Positions 24,088 through 35,356 of a DNA stretch of 64,000 nucleotides are shown here, in pieces. Both the position numbers and the translations under genes were made by a program. The notes under the pieces are model-generated. The model was not told the origin of the DNA. It saw only the letters and a list, made by a program, of their open reading frames with translations, and did no database searches. The stretch's first letter is position 1; each line of letters opens with the position of its first letter. Where the stretch lies: contig CM049311.1 of assembly GCA_026874595.1 (NCBI GenBank), positions 42,413,676 through 42,477,675 of the forward strand, given 5' to 3'. The stretch is from Sipunculus nudus (Eukaryota > Annelida > Sipuncula > Golfingiida > Sipunculidae).

Positions 24088-24705
24088 TTACCAGTTTAGG
24101 ATTGATAACAGGAATGTATATGTACTTGATATTTATTATTTTCAATTTATGACCCTTCAATCAATTTTAGTGCAGCAAGGATTAAGACTAAGATGAGACT
24201 GGCTGTCAAGGTGTTTACAGTCACATAGATTATAGGTCATTATTACTTAATTTAAGGTTTCCTACAGGATTCAACAGGACTTATTTGGAGGCATGATCTC
24301 CCTCAAATATGATTTTGCACTATGACCTAGTGTTTGATGTTACCATATTTCTTTGCCACACTTTTTTCAGTTGAAAGAAACAGATAATCATTATTTCTTC
24401 ACACAGATAGACCTTCACACAAATAAGACTGGTATGGGATTTTGTGAAGGAGATACTATCCATTTATTTTATAGTTATCATTGAAAAGGTGTTTCCATCT
24501 GCAAAGGTATGGGCATCAATCCATACAGGAAAATAAATGTTCCAAAAGGGCACCCTGAACCTGTGAATCTTTATCTGTAGCACTTGAAGGAAATATTTAC
24601 AAGCAGAATATATTTTGTGTGTCTTTCTGTTTGAAATATTTTGCCATACTGTTGTAAACACATTCACTGCAAGACTAGGCTATAGAACAAAAGTGTGGAC
24701 TAAAA
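24088..24705. other. spacer, nothing recognised
   Basis: No gene or shared repeat seen. Short frames lack similarity. Confidence 0.5.
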
Positions 24706-26609
24706 CAAGGGACCCATGGGTCACTGTGCTCAGCTGAAGTTGACCTTGAAGGTAAAAATCTAATATAATATCAAATGGAGATAAAGTGTAAGAGGAAGAG
24801 GTAATAAAGGCCATGGTGGGTTTATATGATTGGTTTGTATTGATGAGAAAGAAATTGTTGCAAATAATATTTTGTGACCTGACCATGTGTTTTCCTAAAG
24901 CTGAAACTGAAGTATGTGAGCAGTTTGTGAACAAATGATCTGTACTATTACCATGATCATTAGTTAGCTTTTTTTATTAACTGTTGACATTTCAGTAGTT
25001 TACACATTTGTTCAATTGAATCAATTTTTTGTATAATATATATTATTAACTATATATATGTATTTTTAATGAAATGTATACAGTTGAAATATAACTAATT
25101 AACAACATAAAACAGGGCAAACAAAACCTGATCTCAAATTCTGCTGAGGCAGGAAAATATTGAACAAATGTTTGCATTAAATCCTCATTTTTTATCACAT
25201 CAATTTTTTTTAAATTTAAGTTTATAACTATACATTTCCAATATAACATATATCTGAATATAATAGTTTATTCATAATTCTCAATTGCATCATCATAAAT
25301 CTCAATCTTGTCAGATAACAACACATCATGCATACAAATGTTTATTTATTTTTTACCACAAAAATATATCTTTTAAATCTGCAAAACAGTAAATATCTAA
25401 AAATAATACTTGATTTAGATTTCACAATTTTTAATTGTCTCTATTTATCCATAATGTGCTTCATATTTCATACATTTATGCATACTGATGGGTTCAATTA
25501 TATTTGTTAAAATCATTTAAAAGAAAATTGATTTCTTTAAAAATGCTACATTACACAACATTGCATCTTCTGGATTACACCTTGAATTACTTTTTCAAGG
25601 AATGTTTTTGCATATTGGAGTGGAAACAGCATTACAATTAAGGAGATACAGTGAAATCAATAATAGTTACTGCATAACACTTGGTGGATTGGGTTTGTGG
25701 GGGGGAGGGGGGATTTGGGTGGTGATATGAAAATAACTGTACACCTGTCACAGCAGGGGATCTCCCCCAGTGACTGTAACAAATCAGAAACCCTGGCATA
25801 GCTGACTTCTAGTGACCTGGAGTGGGACCCTGCATCTGTAATCTGTAATCAAAGCAGCTGACTACAATAGAGCCTCAAGAAAAAAATCAATAACTAGCTT
25901 AATTTTCAAGCTTTTATTTTCAAATTTCAGATTTAAACAAATTAAATATTTATGTTTACATGCTGTGAAAATTTAATCAATGGTACTTACAGGACTTACA
26001 GGCTGTGAAAATTTAATCAATGGTACTTACAGGACGTGCCATTGTCAAAGTTGGGCCAAAGTTGAGGTACTTATTTTATTTTTATGCTAATAACTTAAAA
26101 AATTTACGAAATTCAGATCTAATTTTGTGTAAACATTTGAATCTTAATGAAACATAGTTATATACTTTGGAAAATAGACTCTAGTTTCAAAATTTTTCAT
26201 ATTAAGTGAGTAAATATTTTTCCTGATTTTTTACAAAGTCCATTATGTTTGGGCCCAAACTTAAAGAATTTATACTTAACAGGCTTAATTTCTGGGATGT
26301 ACATAGGAACTATATAAAGGAATATTTATGGTGAATATGAGGAAAAACAGATGAGTGGTTTTGATATTAGGCAGTCCTGAAGTATGAAAATAGGATTTTA
26401 ATAAAAAATTGAGGTTTTTCCTTCATTTCTCTAAGGAACGAAGTCGCAAAGACCCAGTTTTTGGCCTGGTAGGAGACATCTAAATATTATGCTGAATTTT
26501 GGATTCCTAGGTCTTACGGTTTCAAAACGTGCCACATCTACAGACGGACGGGCGGACGACGGACAATGGACCACGACTATAGCTCAGATGACTTATAGTC
26601 AACTGAGCT
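24706..26609 (-). mobile_element. B-type Helitron-like element on the minus strand
   Basis: Read on the minus strand it starts AGCTCAGTTGACTATAAGTC (right edge 26609), has GTCC/GTCG repeats at 26540-26565 and B-family body sequence to about 25880. The left edge shows CAAGGGACCCATGGGTCACT, the reverse complement of a B/A 3' hairpin plus CTTG. The left ~1.1 kb does not match the 3' half of the other B copies, so either this is a distinct subfamily or two elements share the block. A ~40 bp direct duplication lies at 25957-26038. Confidence 0.72.
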
Positions 26610-27520
26610 AAAAACCATGTCTTCATGATAAATCTTTACATGAAGGCAGTTATTGTAATATGTTAGGCAAATGTAGATTTTGTTGAGCCCTTTACTTTTC
26701 CGACAGATTTCCCACTTAAATAGTCCAAAAATATTTAACAGCAGTGTGTTGAACATATTTTCCAAACTCTGAAGTTATAGGCCATTTTTTCTACAGCAGA
26801 TTACCAGTATATGTTTTGGTAATATCAATGTCACATATGACTTTATGGCTTTATATGCCTCATTTCCTGATTTGTATGATTTATTCACCTTTTGAGGTAA
26901 AACTATGGCCATACACCAATTATATCAATGAACTATGGTAATAATACATCAATACCAATTAATATGATCCTGTCAGTACAATTGGCACAACTTCAAACAG
27001 TTTTAAAGCCCAATTTATAAAGGAGTTGAAGAATCTATGAAAAAGACTGAAAAAATGTATTTTTTAGATTTTATGCAAACTTCAGAGGGGGTGTACAGGG
27101 GGGGTTACACTTGAATGAAAATTTTGAAATTTTTTTTTTCTAAGGTTGTATGTGCAGGTACATAAATTAAGGGGGTTAGAGTATCAGATTTCCAAAATTT
27201 TTAAAATAATACCCACCCCTACTATAACTTCAAAGTGGCTCCCGGTGAGGAAAGTTTTTAAATTTAAGTTAGTTAGTTATAATAGTTTATAATAGTTTTC
27301 AATTATCAGATGTAACGAAGACACCGTGCACTTCCTTAAAGTTCTGTGAATTATACACAGGCACAATTTTCCAGTTGTACATTGATAATATCTATCATAC
27401 CAATATCCATACCCATTCTTACAACATACACAGAAGTGTGGGACTGAAATGGACCACCAAAAAAGAAGGATATTGAAGCAAGATGTAACAAGACATGATC
27501 ATTGATTTTTATTTTTTGTT
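26610..27520. other. spacer with inverted match to 11950-12240
   Basis: Noncoding. The end near 27060-27230 (GGGGGGTTACAC, AATACCCACCCCT) is the inverted counterpart of the block upstream of B1, as noted there. No gene recognised. Confidence 0.5.
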
Positions 27521-27848
27521 AGCTCAGCTGACTTTCAGTCATGCTGGGCTATAGCGATGGGTCTTTGTCCGTCGTCCTTCCGTCTGTCCGTCCGGCCGGC
27601 CGTCCGGCCGTTAGCAGGGCACAAATCGTAACTGTAGGGGCTAGGGCCATGAACCCTATGCAGTCTTAGAGGTTATAAAAAGATCTCCTTGCAAACCTGA
27701 AATTAGGTCACTGTGACCTATATTCTCGAAGTTATGGGGTGTGTTTGCACCCCCCAGAAATAACTCTTTGAGACAAAATTTTCATCCCAAACCTTCCATC
27801 TTTCACATACAGCTCACCTACCAACAGGTGAAGAACCATAATTTTTTT

Positions 27849-28250
27849 AGGTCAAAAGGTCAAAGGTCAAGGTCACAGGAGCCTCTTCTTTGAAAAGCCT
27901 GTGGATGCATTTTAAGCCAACCCTTTCATCCCAATTCTTTGATCTTTCACATATAGCTCACCCACTAAGTTGGAGAAGAATCCTATAGATTTTGAGGTCA
28001 CAAGGTCAAAGGTCACATTTCAAGCTAGACTTTTCATTCCAAACCTTTCAGCACTGATATGGCTTCTCTGCCAACAGGGGAAAAGACCTGTTGATTTTGA
28101 GGTCAAAGGTCAAGTTCACAGCACCCACTTTTTGCATGGAGTAATTTTCAGGCAAACTTTTCAATCTGTACCTTCCATCTGTCATATATGGCTTACCTAC
28201 CAATAAGGGAAGAAGCCTATTGATGTTGAGGTCAAAAAGTCAAAGGTCAA
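27849..28250 (+). promoter_or_regulatory. AGGTCA direct-repeat arrays in element G
   Basis: 27849-27875 contains four consecutive AGGTCA-type half-sites, including a perfect DR1 (AGGTCAAAGGTCA at 27857-27869) followed directly by another half-site. Related strings occur near 27995, 28100 and 28230. Nuclear receptors such as HNF4/RXR types bind DR1 and ERR/SF-1 types bind TCAAGGTCA (established for animals). Binding here is not shown. Confidence 0.45.
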
Positions 28251-29628
28251 GGTCACAATATTTAATTGTTCTAAATGCTTGTTAGCATATTTCAAGTGTA
28301 ACTGTTCAACCCAAACCTTCAGTCTTTCACATATGCCACATCTATGCATCACTCAGTTTGACTCAAACTTCATATTTATGGGTCTTTTTGCTTGAATAAA
28401 TAACTTATTGATTTTGGGGTCAGCTGGTCAGCAGGTTAAAGGTTGCAGGTCAAAGTTATTCACCCATTGGTTGCCAAGTAATTACACCAGATTTAAGTAG
28501 TTAGTAGTTACCCATCATTTAGAAAAAATCCAGTTGATATGTGGGCAAAAGGCCAAGGTCATAGGTCAGTGATGTTCACAATTACTTATTTTATAGGTCA
28601 GTGATGTTCACAATTACTTATTTTATAGACCATCTCTATTTTTCTTGTATATATAACCATCCCACCCCAGCTGGTAATCTCCCTGTGTGGCTGTAATTGT
28701 GAGTGACACTGGTGACATATGACTCCCTTTTGTTTCAGCCTATTAAGTGATAAGGATCAGTGATAAGTACCTCGTTACTTCATAACAAAAACACTGTTGC
28801 CTGAATGCTTCAGCCAGGCATTAAGACTATGAGAGTATAGTATTAAGGTTTAGCTACTGATTTATAAGATGATGGGAACATTTTTCAGTTTATTTTATGG
28901 AATCCTAGCAATAAACATAGTTTCCTAGATATCTGAATATTTTAATATATATCACCACATATAAAAGCAAGTGTTTGTTCTCATAATATGTGGATGTGTA
29001 CCTTGATTTAGGATGGCTTTTTGTTTTATTTCAAGACCCTTAGTCATGCTTTCTGCATTTCTTTTCTTTCAGGTTTGGCAGTTTACCTACCCTGCTGACC
29101 CCATTGAAAAGCAGAGTGATAATAAAAAATATTGGACTTACACTTTTTACAATTGCATATCTATAAATCTGATATGAGCGCCTAGACATGCCTTTTGAAT
29201 TATTTTGGGCATTCATTACTGGATAATTTGCCCCAAGTTTGGTCTCTTATTGGAGAATGTGGGATATCAAATGTCATACTTGTCAGAAATCCATTATGTC
29301 TGCCAGTTAGCCACCTTAGAAATTATTTCTTCAGTGCAGTTTCAGTAATTTTTCTTTAATGTTTGGTCCGATTTAGAGAATGTTTGTTGTCTGATTTCAG
29401 ACTTGTCAAAAGTCCAATATGGCCACCAGGCAACCATCTTTTAATTCCTTTTGATCATATTATCTCAAGTACAGTTAAAGTGAATGCAGTTGGATGTATA
29501 TTTATGTAATCTTGTAAAGGATTGGGTCAAATATTTCTGAATAAATATTACCATCATTTATAAAAGTGCAATACAGTTGGCTTGTACTGAATAAAAATTC
29601 ATACAGAAGAACCTGTTTCTCAATAATT

Positions 29629-30964
29629 GCATCCGCCAAAACAGAGTTTTGCGGATACTAGGTTTTCAGCTGCACGCCGCTGCCGCCGCGTAGGTGTCCG
29701 GAGAACTCCTCCATAACCGCTGGGCAGAATTTTACGAAACCCGGGATTATGTTCAGTTCACATGTGAACTGCTGCACCCCAATTTTATTTTGACCTCTGA
29801 CCTTTCTTCTGCACTCTGCGTCAGTTTGTGTGTCTGTTTCCACACATAAACCAACATATCTCGGGAACCGTTTGACCGATCAGGAAAATTTTTTTGCACA
29901 AATGTAGCCCTTGGAGAGCTGTTTAACATACAAAAAATGATGGGGCCACCTGCAACCATGTTTGCACAGTGTCCATCTGTTTGTATGCCTTGGGTTAAAA
30001 TCACTCATATCTCCGCAGTGGTTTGACTAATTCACCTGAAATTCAGCATGCGTATACAAATATAGCCCTCGGATAGCTTTATAACATATACAACAAAAGG
30101 TGGCGCCACCTGCAACCATGTTTGCACAGTGTCCATTTGTTCATCTGCCTGGGGTTAAAATCACTCATATCTCTGCAGTGGTTTGACTAATTCACCTAAA
30201 ATTCAGCATGCGTATACATCCTAGACAGCTTTTCTGATTTTATGACAGGTGGCGCCACCTACATTAACGTTTACGCTGCAGACATCCAAGCTCATATCTC
30301 GGGAACTGTTTGACCGATTGAGCCAAAATTTTGCATGTGTATAGATCTCACATAGCTCTGTATCATACGCAAAACTGGTGGCGCCACCTGCAGCCATTTT
30401 TGCACAGCTCCCGTCTATTTGTCTGCCATGGGATAAAATCACTCATATCTCTGCAGTGGTTTGACATATCTGCTTAAAATTTTGCAGGTTTATACATCCC
30501 CGACAGCTCTCTTGATTTTATGACAGGTGGCGCCACCTACATTCTACATTTATGCAGCAGATATCCAAGCTCATATCTTGGGAACCGTTTGACCGATTGG
30601 GCCAAAGTTTTGCATGTGTATAGTTCTCACATAGCTCTTTATCATACGCAAAACTGGTGGCACCACCTGCAGCCATTTTTGCACAGCGTCCATCTGTTTG
30701 TCTGCCAAGGGCAAAAATCACTCATATACGTGTAGTGGTTTGACTTATCTGCCTTAAATTTTGCATATGTATACAACTTGGACAGCTTTCTGGATTTTGT
30801 GGTAGGTGGCGCAACCTACATACACAATGGGGCTGCAGACATCCATGCTAATATGCAACACTTCACTCTATTTCCCCTTGCCACTCAATCCATGCCTCAC
30901 TTCACCAGTTCCACTCTGATTTAGGCGGATACACGTAGTCGCTTGTCGACTACCCGTATTCTAG
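29629..30964 (+). mobile_element. D-family Helitron-like element, copy D1 (complete)
   Basis: Starts GCATCCGCCAAAACAGAG, which folds with GTTTTGCGGATAC. A CCGCTGCCGCCGCG run replaces the GTCC microsatellite. Tandem ~280 bp monomers follow, each with GTTTGACCGATTGGGCCAAA-like and two GGTGGCGCCACC contexts (ACAGGTGGCGCCACCTACAT and ACTGGTGGCGCCACCTGCA). It ends GGCGGATACACGTAGTCGC, TTGTCGACTACCC, then CTAG at 30961-30964. Nested in element G. Confidence 0.87.
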
Positions 30965-31282
30965 TTCTGCCATGTATTTCCTTGATTTTTGCTATATATT
31001 TTGATCTTATATTTGCCCTTTGTGAAGTTCCTTATGAGACTGACAGGTTTCAAGCAAGCTGTTGGAATAGTTCCTGATAGCTTAACAATCATGCATTTTC
31101 CTCAGACCATCGATTCACTGTGTTTTAACCAGACATAAGTGATATATATTTCTGTTGTCATAGAAAATTTTCAACAAATTGGCAAATTGGTTCTTCAAAA
31201 TTTGACTGGAAGTTGTGAATCTCAGTCCATGATGTCACAGGTCATGCATGGCAGCTGAGCGTCATGACCCATGGGTCACTTG

Positions 31283-31623
31283 TATTTTACAAATGTTTAA
31301 AATATTCTGAAGTTAAAGACAGCTGCTGTGCATCTCTCATCACAAGGAAGATTTATATGTATGTTAGATGTTATTAATTATGTCACTGTTATTGAAATTA
31401 CACCTTCTTTCAAATTGTGTCCAAGTTACATCTGTATCATGAACAAAACATCCAGTTTAGGGTTGACATCTTCCACTGAAGTGGACTGGTTGGTTGCAGA
31501 GGTCAAAAAATGAAAATCCAGTAAGTTCTGCTACCGATGAATCCTTTTGTCATGGCTCTACAATTTACTGTTTGTCAATGATAGACGACTTGAGTCTAGA
31601 CCTTGACTCAAACCCACTTTTTT
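31283..31623. other. spacer between G and B2, nothing recognised
   Basis: A 61-codon frame at 31328-31513 has no similarity that I recognise. No repeat seen. Confidence 0.5.
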
Positions 31624-34184
31624 AGCTCAGCTGACTATAAGTCATCTGAGCTTTAGTCATGGTCCATTGTCAGTCGTCCCTCCATCTGTCTGTCCGTCCG
31701 TCCATCAATCCGGCCGTCAGTCCTGATGTCCGTCAATAAGACTGGCCAGTTCGACATCATTGGACCTACGAATCTGAAATTCAGCATACAGTTAGATGTC
31801 CCCAAAATCTCCTACCATGCCGAAAATTGGGTCAATAAGACTTCGTTCCTTTGAGATGTTAAGGAAAAACCTCAGTTTTTTATTAGAAATCTATTTTCAC
31901 ACTTCAGGACTGCCTAATATCGAAACCACTCACCTGGTTTTCTTCAAATTTTCCATAAATATTTCTCTATATAGTTCCTATGTACATGCCAGAAATTAAG
32001 TCAGTATTATTTAATTTAAAAAAGTTATGGGCCCAAACATAATGGACTTTGTAAAAAAATCAGGAAAGATATTTGGTCACTTAAGACCAAAAGTGTTAAA
32101 GGTAGGGACGTTTTTTTCAGTAATACAACTTCAATTGATCAAAATTTAATTGTATACCAAAAATTTGATCAAAGTCTGTTAAATTTTTTTAAATATTGGC
32201 AAAAATATAAAATTGATACCTTAAATTTTGCCCAACTTTGACCATGGCACATTTTTTCCCTGTAACTGCTGAGGATTTAATTTTCAAAGCATGTTTTTGT
32301 TACCATTTCAACTGTTAACACCAAAAATTTGAAATCAGTTGTTCAAAAACTGTAGATTTTATTCAAGTTTTCAAGCACCATGTAACATATTGTTTACATA
32401 AAGCTAGTGTTATGCAGTTTGCTAGAGCTCAGCTCCCCAGCTTCAGCTCTGAGTTCCTTAAATTTGGCATACAGTAAGATGTCTCCAAAATCCCTTACCA
32501 TGCCAAGAATTTGGTCACTAGGACTTGATTCCTTCGAAATATTAATGAAAAACTTCATTTTTCCATTAAAAACCCATTGTTACACTGTAAGACTGCCTAA
32601 TATCAAAATCACTGATCTGACTTTGATCATATATAATATACATATTTTTTTATACATTTGCTATGCACATGCCAGAAATGATGTCAGTATTGCGTAATTG
32701 TTTTAAGTTATGGGCCCAAACATAATGCACTTTTTAAAAAATCAAGAAATATAATTACTCCCTTAACAAGAGGATTGCTGAAGCTAGAGATTTTTTGTCA
32801 GGGATGTAACATTATTTAATCAAGATTCAATTGACTACCAAAAATTAGTTCTGAATTTTTCAAATTTTATAAGTTATTAGTATAAATATAAAATTAGTAC
32901 CTTAAATTTTGCCCAACTTTGACCATGGCACGTTTGTTTCCTGAGAGCTTTGTTGATATAATTTTCATATCATGCACACATAAGGATTTCATCTTTGTAG
33001 TTTAGAAAGCTGAAAGAAATTGGCCAAATAGTGTAGCTTTTATTAATGTTTTTATGAGACCATGTCAGACCCAGGCTCAATCCAGCCCCTCTTCAGTCAC
33101 CTGTATGTTGACCTTGTTGACCTTTTATCAGATTATGCATGCTTGAGCAAAGCATACACTGGGGCAGCCAGGCAGCTAATGCCCAGACATTTTTTATTGG
33201 TTTTTAATAACAAATTAAAGAAAAATTAATAGAAAAGGAATTTGTTAGTTGACGAGTAACAGAAAATTAACTTGCAGTTATTGATGATGTAAGAATCTTG
33301 TATGGATGGATAGAATGTCAATGTCAATGTTATTCCAAATAACACCATGCAGTCACCTATGGTATTTTTCAGTTAAGTTTTAATGATAAAAAAATAAATC
33401 ATATTATTCATTACTAATCATTAGGGATCATATGAAGGAAATTAATGCTAGATTCCTACTGTGTCTAGTGTGTAGATTGATGTGAAAGTAGTCCAAAGTG
33501 AATATATTACATTTATTTTTAAGTCAGAAAACCAGGTCCTTAAGATCATTATTTAAATTTGTGAATTTTGTATATTCTGGATTCTCAACATCATTGTTTG
33601 GCTAAAACTGAATAAATACTAGACATGGTGCAAATGCTTTGCAAATATATTTGAATACGAATATGAATATATACTGCATTAAAAAATTTTATTGCATAAG
33701 AATGGGAATTCAGGTAAAAATGAAAGTATTTGAATACCAGTGCAGATACTTTCAAAATGTATTCATGAATGCATTCATGAATATATTCTATAATATTATT
33801 TCAATAATCATTTCAGTTATATTTTATTTTAAAAAATCATATGATTTTCTTATTATTTTTTTAAAATAAAAATTATATTGGCACAATATTTGTTATTAAA
33901 TTTTAATAAATAGTTAAACTCTTATATTATATGTGCTGCTTATAAGTTATATGGCCAAGTCAAAATCTGTGTGACAATAGCACTCCATTTGTTAATAAAA
34001 AAAATGAAATCAATCCTCTTCCCTGTCTCCAAAGATACCATCAAAATCATACATAAGCTAAACACCAACAACTCATAATAAAGCTTATATTTATTATCAC
34101 ACATAAAACCAGCATGTGCCTCTTTCCCAAATCATATTTTTTATCATATATAACAGCTGAGCGCCATGACCCATGGGTCCCTTG
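31624..34184 (+). mobile_element. B-family Helitron-like element, copy B2 (complete)
   Basis: 5' AGCTCAGCTGACTATAAGTC after T7, GTCTGTCC run at 31684-31700. The body is collinear with B1. It ends ACAGCTGAGCGCC, ATGACCCATGGGTCCCTTG. It is uninterrupted across the T-run where B3 carries a C element, so it helps reconstruct the empty site. Confidence 0.87.
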
Positions 34185-34694
34185 TTAGGAACCTGGACCG
34201 TGACTGACTCTGAGGCAAGGTACATATATCAAACATATTCCTAGTAAAAATACTCTATACATCAAGCTATAGGTCTGCATTCGTAGCTAAATGTGATTAC
34301 ACCTTAAAAGTAAAGGCATGTGTATAATAACAAGAGGATACTCCTGGTAACTTCAGTTTCATATTAAATTTAAAAAGATATTTATATTGGACTTTGGGGT
34401 TCCACATGACTCAAACTCAAAGATGATGGACGTTGGACTCGGACTCAGATGGTGTGAACATCACTAGTATGTATGGGATGAGCAAGTGAATGAGCACAAT
34501 ATATGGAAATGATACACATCCTTTATTTTTAAAGATCCACAGGAACTTGGCTGAATCATGACTCTTAATTTGAATCTTCTTATTAATTCTTAATTTTAAT
34601 CCTCTTTCTAAAGTCTTCTTATTTAAAGTCTCTTATTAATTCTGAATAAGAAACTTATTATTAAGAGTCTTCTTAATAAAAGTCTCCACTTATT
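34185..34694. repeat. spacer with degenerate AGTCTTCTTAATAA-type minisatellite
   Basis: From about 34545 to 34690 strings such as TCTTCTTATTAATTCTTAA, AAAGTCTTCTTATTTAAAG and GAGTCTTCTTAATAAAAG recur irregularly. The same pattern resumes at 38175-38230 after element E, so E was inserted into this minisatellite. No gene at 34185-34545. Confidence 0.7.
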
Positions 34695-35356
34695 GTATCC
34701 CCAGACAAAGTCGGGGATACTATGTTTTCATACCGGTCCCGCCGCCGCCGCCGCCGCATATAAATCTTGTTGGCGCGATAACCCAAAAAATATTTCACCG
34801 AACTTTACCAAACTTGGTATATGTACAGATATGGGTAAGAGGACGACACCTATTTAAAATGAGGTCATGACCTTTACTAGGAGAGTGTCCTTGACCTTGA
34901 ATAGGTCCAATTTTGGGGAAAATCACACAAATTCTTTAATATCTCAAGAAATCTTGCATGGATTTATCCCAAAATCAAGTTGCTGGAAGATCATGGATAG
35001 GGCTGTCATGTTCCAGAAACTGGTGGCGCCACCTATTATTCTTTACTTGTTTTCATGCTGTTTAATACCCCCAAAATTGCCACCTTACAGTACTGTGAGC
35101 ATTATAAGTCAAAAACTAATGGACAGATTTCTTTTATATTATGCATATACATAGGTATGGGTTATGGGATGATGGTTATTTAAATTGGGCTCATGACCTT
35201 TCCTATGATAGTGGCCTTGACCTTGAATATTGCCATATATGGTGAAAATCACACTCCTCTTATGATATCTCCAGTTTTGATAGCCATATGGATTTCAAAC
35301 ATGACTTATGTATGGCCCACCACTAAAGTAAGAACCCTATAGGTTCTAGGGTCATG

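Larger units (their letters stand above)
27521..31282 (+). mobile_element. Helitron-like element G: A-type ends, E-type contents, with nested D1
   Basis: 5' AGCTCAGCTGACTTTCAGTC, then a long GTCC/GGCC-rich run at 27568-27612 and GCAGGGCACAAATCGTAAC as in A. From 27840 the body changes to E-like monomers with AGGTCAAAGGTCA arrays. A D-family copy is inserted at 29629-30964. The 3' end is GGCAGCTGAGCGTCATGACC then the CATGGGTCACTTG terminus. The mixture suggests recombination between families or a shared ancestor. Confidence 0.8.
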
